A stretch of DNA of 64,000 nucleotides from positions 496,001-560,000 of the forward strand of contig NZ_JABWEB010000002.1 of the NCBI RefSeq assembly GCF_013369485.1. Direction: 5' to 3'. How positions within the stretch are numbered: position 1 is the stretch's first letter; every line of letters starts with the position of its first letter. Positions 23,039-31,511 of the stretch are shown piece after piece. The notes beneath the pieces were generated by a model. That model saw only the letters and a program-made list of their open reading frames with translations. It was not told the origin of the DNA and searched no databases. The translations under genes and the position numbers were made by a program. The DNA comes from Massilia sp. BJB1822. GTDB taxonomy: Bacteria > Pseudomonadota > Gammaproteobacteria > Burkholderiales > Burkholderiaceae_D.

Positions 23039-23590
23039 ATGTACACATCTGACTGCGGCTGCCCGTCCTGCCGCGCCAAGGCGGCGGGCGGCTTCGAGAT
23101 ACTGGAATTCGGCCGAAGCGAAAGGTCGTTCAGCGAGGCGCAGGAAATGGAGCTGGCGATGGAGCTGCTGTCTGTCTCCAGCGAAGCGGAACTGGAGCAA
23201 TTCCTGGGCAATGTGTTCAAAAGCGTGTGGAAAGGCGTGAAGAAGGCCGGTTCCGCCATCGGCAAGGTGGTCAAGCCCTTGGGCGGCGTGCTGAAAGGCG
23301 TGGCCAAGCAGGCCTTGCCTTTTGTCGGCGGCGCGCTTGGATCGATGATCCCGATACCTGGCGTGGGGACGGCGCTCGGCTCGGCCCTGGGCGGGGCGCT
23401 GGGCAAGGCGCTGGAGCTGGAGTTCGGCGAACTGGCGCTGGAAGAGCGCGACTTAGAAATGGCGCGCCGCTTCGTGCGCATCGCCGGTAGCGCGGCGCGC
23501 GCGGCGGGCGAGGGCGACGGCAGTCCGGCCGCCGTGCGCCAGGCCTTGCTGCAGGCGCTGCGCCAGCACGCTGCCCACTTTGGGACGTGA
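23039..23590 (+). CDS. Hypothetical glycine-zipper protein, paralogue of the 16942 gene
   Basis: The 183-residue product begins MYTSDCGCPSCRAK, with three cysteines in a CxCxxC pattern absent from its relatives. It then repeats the paralogue's plan: EMELAMELLSVSSEAELEQFLG (about 37-58), a basic segment, a glycine-zipper core (VGGALGSMIPIPGVGTALG), and the C-terminal FVRIAGSAARAAGEG block. It lacks the Gly-rich linker and RxGRxIVxxG tail of the 16942 product. An AGGAG-type site precedes it. Function is unknown. Confidence 0.75.
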   Translation: MYTSDCGCPSCRAKAAGGFEILEFGRSERSFSEAQEMELAMELLSVSSEAELEQFLGNVFKSVWKGVKKAGSAIGKVVKPLGGVLKGVAKQALPFVGGALGSMIPIPGVGTALGSALGGALGKALELEFGELALEERDLEMARRFVRIAGSAARAAGEGDGSPAAVRQALLQALRQHAAHFGT

Positions 23591-23591
23591 C

Positions 23592-24320
23592 ATGATCGTT
23601 GATTGCCACTGCCATGCGGGGCCGGGCGACGGCTTGAGCGGGCCATGGGACAGCGACACCGCGCTGTCGCGCTATCTGCCGCGCGCCGCGCGGGCCGGCA
23701 TCGGCCGCAGCGTGTTGTTTGCCAGCTTTCATTCGGATTATGCGTTGGCGAATGCTGCCGTGGCGGAGATCGTGGCGGCCATGCCCGGGCGCCTGCTGGG
23801 TTTCGCCTTCGTGCACGCCCGCCGTGACCGGGGACGCATCGCGGCCATGGTGCAGCGGGCGGTGGAACGCTACGGCTTCGTCGGCATCAAGCTGCACCGC
23901 CACGATGCGCGCATCAGCGGCGAGGTGTGCGAGGCCGCGCGGCGTTTCCGCCTCCCCGTGCTGTACGATCCGGTGGGCGAGGTGGCGGTGGCCGAGCTGC
24001 TGGCCGAGCAATACCCGGACGTGAATTTCATTCTGCCGCACTTGGGCAGCTTAGCCGACGATTGGTCGGCGCAACTGGCCCTGATCGACCATCTGGCGCG
24101 GCATGCGAATATCTATGCCGACAGCGCGGGCGTGCGCCGTTTCGATCTGCTGCAGCAGGCCGTGCGCCGCGCCGGGCCGCACAAGCTGCTGTTCGGCTCC
24201 GACGGTCCCTGGCTGCATCCGGCGCTGGAGCTGCACAAGATCCGCCTGCTGGGACTGAATCCGCGCGATGAGGCGCTTATCCTGGGTGGGAACTTTCTGC
24301 GCCTGGCGCATCTGGACTAG
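23592..24320 (+). CDS. Amidohydrolase-2-like metal-dependent hydrolase
   Basis: This 242-residue TIM-barrel protein of the amidohydrolase-related family (COG2159 type) starts with the metal motif DCHCHAG (residues 4-10). It continues with GIKLHRHD near 97, ILPHLGS near 150 and FGSDGPW near 205, which supply the expected histidines and terminal aspartate. Related enzymes are decarboxylases or hydrolases of small cyclic compounds. The ATG lies one base after the previous stop. The gene's last 44 bases overlap convergently with the sigma-54 activator gene. It is the last gene of the operon. Confidence 0.82.
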   Translation: MIVDCHCHAGPGDGLSGPWDSDTALSRYLPRAARAGIGRSVLFASFHSDYALANAAVAEIVAAMPGRLLGFAFVHARRDRGRIAAMVQRAVERYGFVGIKLHRHDARISGEVCEAARRFRLPVLYDPVGEVAVAELLAEQYPDVNFILPHLGSLADDWSAQLALIDHLARHANIYADSAGVRRFDLLQQAVRRAGPHKLLFGSDGPWLHPALELHKIRLLGLNPRDEALILGGNFLRLAHLD

Positions 24321-25674
24321 CTTTTGCACTGTCGGCCTGGGCCTTGCGCCGCAGTTGCAAGGCGCGGTCGGTCACGCCCAGGCGCAGCGCGGCGCGCTGG
24401 TTATTGCCATCCTCCTGCTCCAGCGCCAGGCGGATGGCCACGTCGGCCGCGGCCTGGCCGATGCGCCCCAGACTCTGGCCGCGATCGAGGGCTTGGCGAA
24501 TGGCCGCCATGAATAGCGCGTCGGGCCAGGGCGGCGCAGCGGCGGGCCGCTCGTCGGGCGGAATATCGCCCAGGGTGATCGGACCGGGGCCGCAATGGCG
24601 GTGCCAGATGCGCGCCACGGTCTGGCGCAGCTCGCGCACATTGCCGGGATAGTCGCGCGCCAGCAGGTAGTCGCGCACGGCCGGGTCCAGCGCATAGTCG
24701 CGGCCATCGGCCAGCTGGCGCAGGAAATGGCTGGCCAGGGCCAGGATATCGCTGCGCCGCTCGCGCAGGGGCGGAGTACGGCAGCGCCAGGCCGCGATGC
24801 GGTAATACAGGTCGGCGCGAAAACCGCCGCGCGCCACTTCGGCCTCCAGCTCGCGGTTGGTGGCGCACACCAGGCGGAAGCGGCTGGGCTGCCAGGTATT
24901 GCTGCCCAGGCGTTTGTATTTCTGCTCCTGGATCACGCGCAGTAGCTGGGCTTGCATGGGCAAGGGCAGCTCGCCCACCTCGTCCAGGAACAGCAGGCCG
25001 CCATCGGCCAGCGCGAAGGCACCATCGCGCGCCTGCGCGGCGCCGGTGAAGGCGCCCCGTTCGTGGCCGAAGAACTCGCTGCCGGCCAGTTCGGGCGCGA
25101 GGGTGGAGCAGTCGAGTACGGTCAACTCGCCGGCCAGTCCGCTCAGGCGGTGGATGGCTTGCGCGATCAAGTCCTTGCCGGTGCCGGTCTCGCCGGTGAT
25201 GAGAACGGATGAAGAGGTGAAGGCGGCCACCTCGACCACGCCGCGCAGCAGGGCGCGCCAGCAAGGATTGTCGCCGACCAGCAAGCCGCTGATGGCCGGC
25301 GAAGCGAGCTGCGCCTCCACCGCATGCCAGCGCTGCAGCCGGGCCAGCACTTGGTCGGCGCAGGACTGGCTTTCATCACATAACAGCAGGTCGCAGGCGC
25401 CAGCCGCCAACACGGCCCACATGGCAGTTGGCGTGAGCGCGTGCGGGGCGTAGCAGAGCGCCAGCACGCATGCCGAACTGGACAGATGACGCAGCTTGCT
25501 CAGCAGAGCAGCGTCGGCAGAGCTGAACAGCAGCACGCCATAGCCGTCCGGCCGCCCCGGCGTGGGGCGGATGGCAACCGAAGCCTGGGCCAGTGCGCGC
25601 GCCAGACGGGCGGCCAGCGTTGCCGCCGGCTCTGCCGCCGGATCGCTGAGGTGCAGCCATACCGAAAGCGCCAT
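24277..25674 (-). CDS. Sigma-54-dependent transcriptional activator
   Basis: This 465-residue bacterial enhancer-binding protein has an N-terminal domain (1-115) that looks like a degenerate receiver without the phospho-acceptor pocket. The AAA+ domain follows: Walker A GETGTGKD (161-168), the sigma-54 contact loop GAFTGA (207-212), Walker B GLLFLDEV (226-233) and LRERRSDI arginine-finger region. A Fis-type helix-turn-helix closes it (EDGNNQRAALRLGVTDRALQ, about 415-434). AGGGAGG precedes the ATG. It lies tail-to-tail with an operon driven by a consensus sigma-54 promoter and is the obvious candidate activator. What it senses is unknown. Confidence 0.9.
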   Translation of the reverse strand: MALSVWLHLSDPAAEPAATLAARLARALAQASVAIRPTPGRPDGYGVLLFSSADAALLSKLRHLSSSACVLALCYAPHALTPTAMWAVLAAGACDLLLCDESQSCADQVLARLQRWHAVEAQLASPAISGLLVGDNPCWRALLRGVVEVAAFTSSSVLITGETGTGKDLIAQAIHRLSGLAGELTVLDCSTLAPELAGSEFFGHERGAFTGAAQARDGAFALADGGLLFLDEVGELPLPMQAQLLRVIQEQKYKRLGSNTWQPSRFRLVCATNRELEAEVARGGFRADLYYRIAAWRCRTPPLRERRSDILALASHFLRQLADGRDYALDPAVRDYLLARDYPGNVRELRQTVARIWHRHCGPGPITLGDIPPDERPAAAPPWPDALFMAAIRQALDRGQSLGRIGQAAADVAIRLALEQEDGNNQRAALRLGVTDRALQLRRKAQADSAKASPDAPGAESSHPG

Positions 25675-25698
25675 GCCGCCTCCCTGCCGTCATTGCCG

Positions 25699-25719
25699 AA
25701 GCGCCGCCTGCGCGGCGTT
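25699..25719. terminator. Hairpin between the DUF1501 gene and the activator gene
   Basis: AAGCGCCGC and GCGGCGTTT-type arms pair around a short CTGC loop with one G-U pair. It follows the DUF1501 stop on the minus strand by about 50 bases, but no long U-run follows on that strand, so termination is uncertain. Confidence 0.35.
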
Positions 25720-25770
25720 TCACCAATATATGCGCGGCCTCAAGCCAGGCTTTGCGCGTCCGCAAACCGA

Positions 25771-27195
25771 TCAGCTCATAAAGCCGAGATTGCGCGTATC
25801 GAAGTGCCGTAGATTGGGGAAGACATCGCCCAGCTGGCTCGCCGGCACGCCGAACCAGCTGGCCAGCGTCGCCCCGTATTGCTCGACCGCGATCTGCGGC
25901 AGTAGGGCACCTTGGCCAACATCGAGTTCATGGCCCAGTCCCACGGGCGGAAACGCGCCGTAGATATCATGCCCCTTGACTGCGCCGCCGATCACGAAAT
26001 GGTGGCTGCCCCAACCGTGGTCCGTGCCGTCGCCATTGCTGCTCAGGGTGCGGCCGAAGTCCGAGGCCGTAAACAGCGTCACCTGCTGCTGCAGATTGCT
26101 GCCGCGCAGATTGGCTATGGTGCGGTCGAAATAGGCGATGCCATGGGCCAGGCGGGCCATCAGCTCGGTATGTCGGCCGCGCTGGTAATCGTGGGTGTCG
26201 AAGCCGCCCAGGCTGACAAAGAAGATTTGGCGCCGCATGCCCAGTAGGGTCCGCCCGGCGATAATGCGCGCCACGGTCTGCAATTGCAGGGCCAGGGGAT
26301 TGGTGCGCGCCGCATTGGCGGCCGGACTGTGATAGGGCGGCGGATGCGGCACGCCGGCGGCGCCGGCCGGCGCCATGGCTGCATTCATCAGCTGCTGGGC
26401 ATCGAGGGCGCGGCGCACCAGCGCACTATGCTGCTGGCCTAACAGATTGCTCTGCGGGCTGGCGATGATGGCGCGCAGCGGATGGCGGCTGTTATCGAAC
26501 AGCATGCCATCGAGGCGCTCGACCGGCAAGGCGCCAGCCTCGGTGATCTGGTACTGGGACAGCGTGCGGCCGCTGGCGAAGACCGCGTTGCCGGCGGCCG
26601 AAATACAGGTAAACGAGGCCGTGGCATTGCTGGCGGCCAGCAGGTCGCCCAGACGGCCGCCCCAGCCGTCGCGCGCACCTTCCGGCTGGCAGGACTGCCA
26701 CATGGATTGCTGGTCATTATGCGAAAACAGTTTGGGGGGGACGGCGGCCGAGCGGTTCAGGTATTCAGCCTTGCTGAGCGGCGTGACCAGCGTGCCCACA
26801 TTGGCCACAATGGCCGCCCGGTAGCTGTCGAACAACGCCTTGATCGGCCCTAGTTGCGGATGCAGCGCAAACCAACGTCCGGCCTGCCGGGTGGCCGCGC
26901 CGATCGGCAGCACGCCGCCGGCCATCTCGCTGGGCGGCAGGGCGATGGAGCCGTTGTCGCCGCTGTCGCGCGCCGTCTGATAGGCTCGCCACGAATTCGT
27001 GTCGCAGGCGAGGACGGTGTTGTAGTGGTCGTTGCCTCCTTGCAGAAACAAACAGACCAGGGCCTTGTAATCGCCGTTGGCGGCCGCCGCAGCATTGATG
27101 GCGGCCAGGTTCAGGGCCAGCGGCGCGGCGCCGCTGCCGGCCAGGGCTGCGATGGCGCGCAGAAAATCGCGGCGCGGAAAAGGGGGGCAGGGCAT
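25771..27195 (-). CDS. DUF1501 domain-containing protein
   Basis: This 474-residue exported protein has a Tat signal (RRDFLRAIAALAG, residues 9-21). It belongs to DUF1501, sulfatase-like alkaline-phosphatase-superfamily proteins of unknown substrate. Family hallmarks seen are VCLFLQGGNDHYNTV (about 46-60), GGFDTHDYQRGRHTELM and TLFTASDFGRTLSSNGDGTDHGWGSHHFV. It follows the DUF1800 gene after eight bases; the two families are almost always found paired, and are thought to act together in the envelope. Confidence 0.92.
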   Translation of the reverse strand: MPCPPFPRRDFLRAIAALAGSGAAPLALNLAAINAAAAANGDYKALVCLFLQGGNDHYNTVLACDTNSWRAYQTARDSGDNGSIALPPSEMAGGVLPIGAATRQAGRWFALHPQLGPIKALFDSYRAAIVANVGTLVTPLSKAEYLNRSAAVPPKLFSHNDQQSMWQSCQPEGARDGWGGRLGDLLAASNATASFTCISAAGNAVFASGRTLSQYQITEAGALPVERLDGMLFDNSRHPLRAIIASPQSNLLGQQHSALVRRALDAQQLMNAAMAPAGAAGVPHPPPYHSPAANAARTNPLALQLQTVARIIAGRTLLGMRRQIFFVSLGGFDTHDYQRGRHTELMARLAHGIAYFDRTIANLRGSNLQQQVTLFTASDFGRTLSSNGDGTDHGWGSHHFVIGGAVKGHDIYGAFPPVGLGHELDVGQGALLPQIAVEQYGATLASWFGVPASQLGDVFPNLRHFDTRNLGFMS

Positions 27196-27203
27196 GGTTT
27201 TCC

Positions 27204-28919
27204 TTATTGCTGGATCAGGTATTCCGGCGCGGCCAGGGCCAGGTAAATCGCCATATGCACACGGTTCAGCTTGCGTTCGGCGCTGTAGCGGGCATACGGA
27301 CCGTTGCTGGCCGGGACGATGATGCCGTTCAGCGCGGCGGTGATCTGTGCTTTGAGGCTGGCGGGCATGCGGCCGTTCAGCAGCAGCAGATTGACCCGCT
27401 CCACCAGCAATTCGGGCCGTTCGGCCAGCGCCACTTCTTCGGCATAGTTGGGCCGGATATCGGCATTGCGGCCGACGCCGGAAACGATGGCCTTTTGCAT
27501 ATAGTTGAGATAGCCGATCACCGTAGGTTCGCTGGCGAGCTGGAATTCCGGCGCTACCAGGCCGGCCGCGGCCAGCGCGGAGCCGGGCGGCGCATAGCTG
27601 GGCCGGAAGAAATTAAAGACGCTGGGCGCGCGTAGCGGCGTCTGTCCGAGGCTCAGGCTGGTATCGTCGAGATACCACATGCGGAACTGGCCGGATGCCG
27701 AATTGGCCTTGAAGGCGCGCATCCAGTTTGCCAGCCGCAGCACCGGCTCGCGCAGCTTGCCGGCGGCGGTGCTAATGGCAGGATTCTGCGCTTCCGGGTC
27801 CAACAGCACGGCTTTGATCAGGGCGCGCATATCGCCGCGCACGCCGCTGCCGTTGTCGCGGAAAGCGGCCGCCACCCGGCCGACGTAGGCGGGACTGGGA
27901 TTGCTGGTGACCAGACGCTGGATCAACTGACGGCCGATGAAGGGACCGGTGTTGGGATGGCGGAACAGCACATCCAGCGCCGCGTCCAGGTCCTGTTCGC
28001 CGCTGCCGCCCTCTGGCAGGCTGGCGCCAAGGAAGCGCTTAGCGCTGCTGGAATGGTAGGCCGCATAATGTTGCATTGGCCGCCAGTCGCGGTTGGGATC
28101 CTTGACCTGGCCGAAGAAGCGTGCCTGGCTCTGGTCGCCGCCGGCCCAGCTCCAGCCGGTGAACACCTTGGCCAGGCCGGCCACATCTTCATGGTTATAG
28201 GTTTCGATGGGCCGCCCCTGGGCCAGCTTCAGGCTGCCATCCTGATTCAGCTCATGCAAGCCGATGCTCATTAGTTGCATGATTTCGCGCGCGAAGTTCT
28301 CATCCGGAATGCGGCCCTTGCCTTCCTTCTGGTTCTTCATATGCGACATATAGATGCCCATCATCGGATGCAGGGCTACCGCCTTCAGCAATTGGCGGTA
28401 ATTGCCAAAGGCATGCTCGGCCAGCACATCGTAATAGCTGGCCGCGCCGCGCGGCATGGTAGCGATATTCTCGTCCTGGGTGGAGATGACAAAAATTTGC
28501 GACAGGGCATAGGCCACGCGCTGGCGCAGCTGATCAGGTCCGTGGATGGCTTGCTGCCACAGGCTGTCGTGGATATGGAACTCGCCCGGCATGGTTTGTG
28601 CCGCTATGGCGTCGATGAAGCTGCGGTGACGGCGCAGCGGCATGCCGAATTGCTCGTTCAGCCAGGCCGGCGCGCCGATGCTGGCGAGGTGGCTGATCGA
28701 CTGGCTGTCGGGGCCAAAGCTGGCCATGGCCAGAAAGCGGGAAGCTGCCGCCGGCGTCATGCTGGCCGAGGGCGCGCCAAGCTGTTGGGCCTGCGCCGCC
28801 TGGCGGGTTTGCTGCGTAGACCTGGGCTGGGTGCTAGCGGCTTGGCTGCCGCCGCAGACGGTTAGCAGGAGAGCGAAAGTGATGCTGTACTGGCGAACAC
28901 TGGGCGCGGGCATTTTCAA
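27204..28919 (-). CDS. DUF1800 domain-containing protein
   Basis: This 571-residue protein has an N-terminal signal peptide (ITFALLLTVCGGSQA, with a possible lipobox-like VCGG). The DUF1800 domain starts with ASRFLAMASFGPDSQSI and contains NFAREIMQLMSIGLHELN, YNHEDVAGLAKVFTGWSW, FIGRQLIQRLVTSNPSPAY and LREPVLRLANWMRAF, all typical family blocks. It forms an operon with the DUF1501 gene. Function is not established for the family. Confidence 0.92.
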   Translation of the reverse strand: MKMPAPSVRQYSITFALLLTVCGGSQAASTQPRSTQQTRQAAQAQQLGAPSASMTPAAASRFLAMASFGPDSQSISHLASIGAPAWLNEQFGMPLRRHRSFIDAIAAQTMPGEFHIHDSLWQQAIHGPDQLRQRVAYALSQIFVISTQDENIATMPRGAASYYDVLAEHAFGNYRQLLKAVALHPMMGIYMSHMKNQKEGKGRIPDENFAREIMQLMSIGLHELNQDGSLKLAQGRPIETYNHEDVAGLAKVFTGWSWAGGDQSQARFFGQVKDPNRDWRPMQHYAAYHSSSAKRFLGASLPEGGSGEQDLDAALDVLFRHPNTGPFIGRQLIQRLVTSNPSPAYVGRVAAAFRDNGSGVRGDMRALIKAVLLDPEAQNPAISTAAGKLREPVLRLANWMRAFKANSASGQFRMWYLDDTSLSLGQTPLRAPSVFNFFRPSYAPPGSALAAAGLVAPEFQLASEPTVIGYLNYMQKAIVSGVGRNADIRPNYAEEVALAERPELLVERVNLLLLNGRMPASLKAQITAALNGIIVPASNGPYARYSAERKLNRVHMAIYLALAAPEYLIQQ

Positions 28920-29032
28920 TTTCTACAATATTGCAACGCGCAAAATTCTAAAGTGCTAGCCGCGATTGGGGTGAAGCAACGCCCAATCGTGCGCCGCAAC
29001 AAACCTGATCTTTTTGATAGTAGAAAAAGAAA
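28920..29032. other. Short AT-richer gap upstream of the DUF1800 gene
   Basis: This stretch must carry the promoter for the DUF1800/DUF1501 pair on the minus strand. A TATTGT -10-like hexamer is visible on that strand near 28926-28931 but I see no convincing -35. Confidence 0.25.
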
Positions 29033-29053
29033 AAGGCAGCCTAAGGCTGCCTT
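29033..29053 (-). terminator. Intrinsic terminator of the decarboxylase gene
   Basis: Nine base pairs (AAGGCAGCC with GGCTGCCTT) close a TAA loop. On the minus strand the stem is followed by TTTTTCTTTTTC. It lies about 70 bases after the decarboxylase stop codon. Confidence 0.8.
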
Positions 29054-29065
29054 CCACTGCCCAGC

Positions 29066-29103
29066 CCGTGTCCACCTTGGGGTCAGACCCCAATCGGACA
29101 CGG
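29066..29103. repeat. 38-bp imperfect palindrome with GGGGTCAGACCCC core
   Basis: Outer arms CCGTGTCC (29066-29073) and GGACACGG (29096-29103) are exact complements. The inner arms TTGGGGT and ACCCCAA flank a CAG centre. Only a three-versus-two-base mismatch separates the two parts. It lies between the decarboxylase stop and its terminator. I see no second copy in the window. Confidence 0.65.
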
Positions 29104-29121
29104 ACTCGGCTGTACAGTGCT

Positions 29122-31377
29122 TTATTGCTTGACGCAGTCGACGAAGTAGTCGCGCTTGCCGTTCACTTCGCGCTTGACCAGGCCGTGCACGTCGGTCTCG
29201 AAGCCGGAGAAGCGTTCGTTGAAGTCGCGCGCGAAACGCAGGTAGTCGACGATGGTCTTGTTGAAGCGCTCGCCCGGAATCAGCAAAGGAATGCCCGGCG
29301 GGTATGGCGTCAGCAGGATGGACGTGATGCGGCCTTCCAGGTCGTCGATCGCCACGCGCTCGATTTCGCGGTGTGCCATCTTGGCGAAGGCGTCGGATGG
29401 TTTCATCGCCGGCACCATGTCCGACAGGTACATCTCGGTGGTCAGACGCGCCACGTCGTAAGCCTTGTAGAAGTCGTGGATCTGCTGGCACAGGTCGCGC
29501 AGGCCCATCTTCTCGTAGCGCGGGTTGGCGGCCGAGAACTCCGGCAGGATGCGCCACATCGGCGCGTTCTTGTCGTAGTCGTCCTTGAACTGCTGCAGCG
29601 CGGTCAAGAGGGTGTTCCAGCGGCCCTTGGTGATACCGATGGTGAACATGATGAAGAAGGAGTACAGGCCGCACTTCTCCACGATCACGCCGTGCTCGGC
29701 CAGGTACTTGGTCACGATGGAGGCAGGAATGCCGGTCTCGCCGAACTGGCCGTCCAGCGACAGGCCAGGGTTGACGATGGTGGCCTTGATCGGGTCGAGC
29801 ATATTGAAGCCCGGCTTCAGGTCGCCGAAGCCGTGCCATTCCTTGCTCTTCTCGGTGAAGATCCAGTCTTCCTGCGAGCCGATGCCTTCCTCGGCGAAGC
29901 TGTCCGGACCCCAGACCTTGAACCACCAGTCCTTGCCCCATTCCTCGTCGATCTTCTTCATGGCGCGGCGGAAGTCCAGCGCTTCCAGGATGGATTCCTC
30001 CACCAGGGCGGTGCCGCCCGGCGCTTCCATCATGGCCGCGGCCACGTCGCAGGAGGCGATGATCGAGTACTGCGGCGAGGTCGAGGTGTGCATCAGGTAC
30101 GCTTCATTGAAGGCGTCCTTGTCCAGCTGCACCGACTCGGAATCGCGCACCAGCACTTGCGAAGCCTGGGACAGGCCGGCCAGCAGCTTGTGGGTCGACT
30201 GGGTCGAGAAGATCAGCGACTCCTTGGCGCGCGGACGGTCCTTGCCGATGGCGTGCATGTCCTTGTAGAAGTCGTGGAAGGTGGCGTGCGGCAGCCACGC
30301 TTCGTCGAAGTGCAGGGTGTCGATTTTCCCGTCCAGCATTTCGCGCAGGGTTTCCACGTTGTAGACCACGCCGTCGTAGGTCGACTGGGTGATGGTCAGG
30401 ATGCGCGGCTTCTTGTTGGCGGCGTCGCGCGCGAACGGATTGTTCTCGATCTTGCGCTGGATGCTCTCCATGGTGAATTCTTCCAGCGGGATCGGGCCGA
30501 TGATGCCGAGGTGGTTGCGGGTCGGCATCAGGAACACGGGGATCGCGCCGCACATGATGATCGAGTGCAGGATCGATTTGTGGCAGTTGCGGTCCACCAC
30601 CACGATGTCGCCGGGGGCCACGGTCGAGTGCCACACCATCTTGTTCGAGGTCGAGGTGCCGTTGGTCACGAAGTAGCAGTGGTCGGCATTGTAGATGCGG
30701 GCGGCGTTGCGCTCGGAGGCGGCCACCGGGCCGGTGTGGTCCAGCAGCTGGCCCAGTTCTTCCACCGCGTTGCAGACGTCGGCGCGCAGCATGTTCTCGC
30801 CGAAGAACTGGTGGAACATCTGGCCGATCGGCGATTTCAGGAAGGCCACGCCGCCGGAGTGGCCGGGGCAGTGCCAGGAATACGAGCCGTCGTTGGCGTA
30901 ATGCACCAGGGCGCGGAAGAAGGGCGGCGCCAGGCTGTCCAGGTAGGACTTGGCTTCGCGGATGATGTGGCGCGCCACGAATTCGGGCGTGTCCTCGAAC
31001 ATATGGATGAAGCCATGCAGCTCGCGCAGGATATCGTTGGGGATATGGCGCGAGGTGCGGGTTTCGCCGTACAGATAGATCGGGATGTCGGCGTTTTTGT
31101 AGCGGATTTCTTCCACGAAGGCGCGCAGCGACTTCAGGGCCGCATCGGTTTCCTCGACCGTACCGCCGCCGAATTCTTCGTCGTCGATGGACAGCACGAA
31201 GGCCGAGGCGCGCGACTGCTGCTGGGCGAACTGGGACAGGTCGCCATAGCTGGTCACGCCCAGCACTTCCATGCCTTCTTTTTCCATCGCGGCGGCCAAG
31301 GCGCGGATGCCCAGGCCGGACGTGTTTTCAGAGCGGAAATCCTCGTCGATGATGACGATGGGGAAACGAAATTTCAT
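29122..31377 (-). CDS. Orn/Lys/Arg decarboxylase (AdiA-like)
   Basis: This PLP-dependent amino acid decarboxylase, 751 residues, is the length of biodegradative arginine decarboxylase (about 755) rather than lysine or ornithine enzymes (710-730). It has an N-terminal wing domain, then the fold-type-I core with HCPGHSGG (169-176), CHKSILHS, LHFDEAWLPH (355-364) and PLP lysine Lys397 in STQSTHKLLAG, and a C-terminal domain with TPYPPGIPLLIPGE. Such enzymes make agmatine, cadaverine or putrescine and can serve acid resistance or polyamine supply. The exact substrate cannot be fixed from sequence. No antiporter gene is adjacent. Confidence 0.9.
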   Translation of the reverse strand: MKFRFPIVIIDEDFRSENTSGLGIRALAAAMEKEGMEVLGVTSYGDLSQFAQQQSRASAFVLSIDDEEFGGGTVEETDAALKSLRAFVEEIRYKNADIPIYLYGETRTSRHIPNDILRELHGFIHMFEDTPEFVARHIIREAKSYLDSLAPPFFRALVHYANDGSYSWHCPGHSGGVAFLKSPIGQMFHQFFGENMLRADVCNAVEELGQLLDHTGPVAASERNAARIYNADHCYFVTNGTSTSNKMVWHSTVAPGDIVVVDRNCHKSILHSIIMCGAIPVFLMPTRNHLGIIGPIPLEEFTMESIQRKIENNPFARDAANKKPRILTITQSTYDGVVYNVETLREMLDGKIDTLHFDEAWLPHATFHDFYKDMHAIGKDRPRAKESLIFSTQSTHKLLAGLSQASQVLVRDSESVQLDKDAFNEAYLMHTSTSPQYSIIASCDVAAAMMEAPGGTALVEESILEALDFRRAMKKIDEEWGKDWWFKVWGPDSFAEEGIGSQEDWIFTEKSKEWHGFGDLKPGFNMLDPIKATIVNPGLSLDGQFGETGIPASIVTKYLAEHGVIVEKCGLYSFFIMFTIGITKGRWNTLLTALQQFKDDYDKNAPMWRILPEFSAANPRYEKMGLRDLCQQIHDFYKAYDVARLTTEMYLSDMVPAMKPSDAFAKMAHREIERVAIDDLEGRITSILLTPYPPGIPLLIPGERFNKTIVDYLRFARDFNERFSGFETDVHGLVKREVNGKRDYFVDCVKQ

Positions 31378-31398
31378 CTAAGTCTCCAAAAGAGGAAC

Positions 31399-31424
31399 GC
31401 CCCGGTCGATTGCTTTACCGGGGC
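31399..31424. promoter_or_regulatory. Hairpin in the leader of the decarboxylase gene
   Basis: GCCCCGGT and ACCGGGGC (eight exact pairs) enclose a ten-base loop. It is 22 bases upstream of the decarboxylase ATG and about 90 bases after the DUF4337 gene. It may terminate the upstream gene (TTCCTCTTTT follows on the minus strand) or structure the decarboxylase leader. Confidence 0.4.
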
Positions 31425-31511
31425 GGTGCGGGGCGCTGGGGTGCGCCAAAAAAATAAGAACGGGATTCTCGCAGAAAATGTGGCACTGCGGGAAAATAAT
31501 TTGCAAGCGTT

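Noticed and set aside
25699..25719. Possible second copy of the enhancer-like dyad upstream of the activator gene
   Set aside because: Only the short GCGGCG core is shared with the 16225-16254 dyad, which is too little in this base composition.
31438..31505. TGGCACT near TTTGC as a sigma-54 promoter between the DUF4337 and decarboxylase genes
   Set aside because: The -24-like and -12-like elements are spaced wrongly and point away from any gene that could use them.
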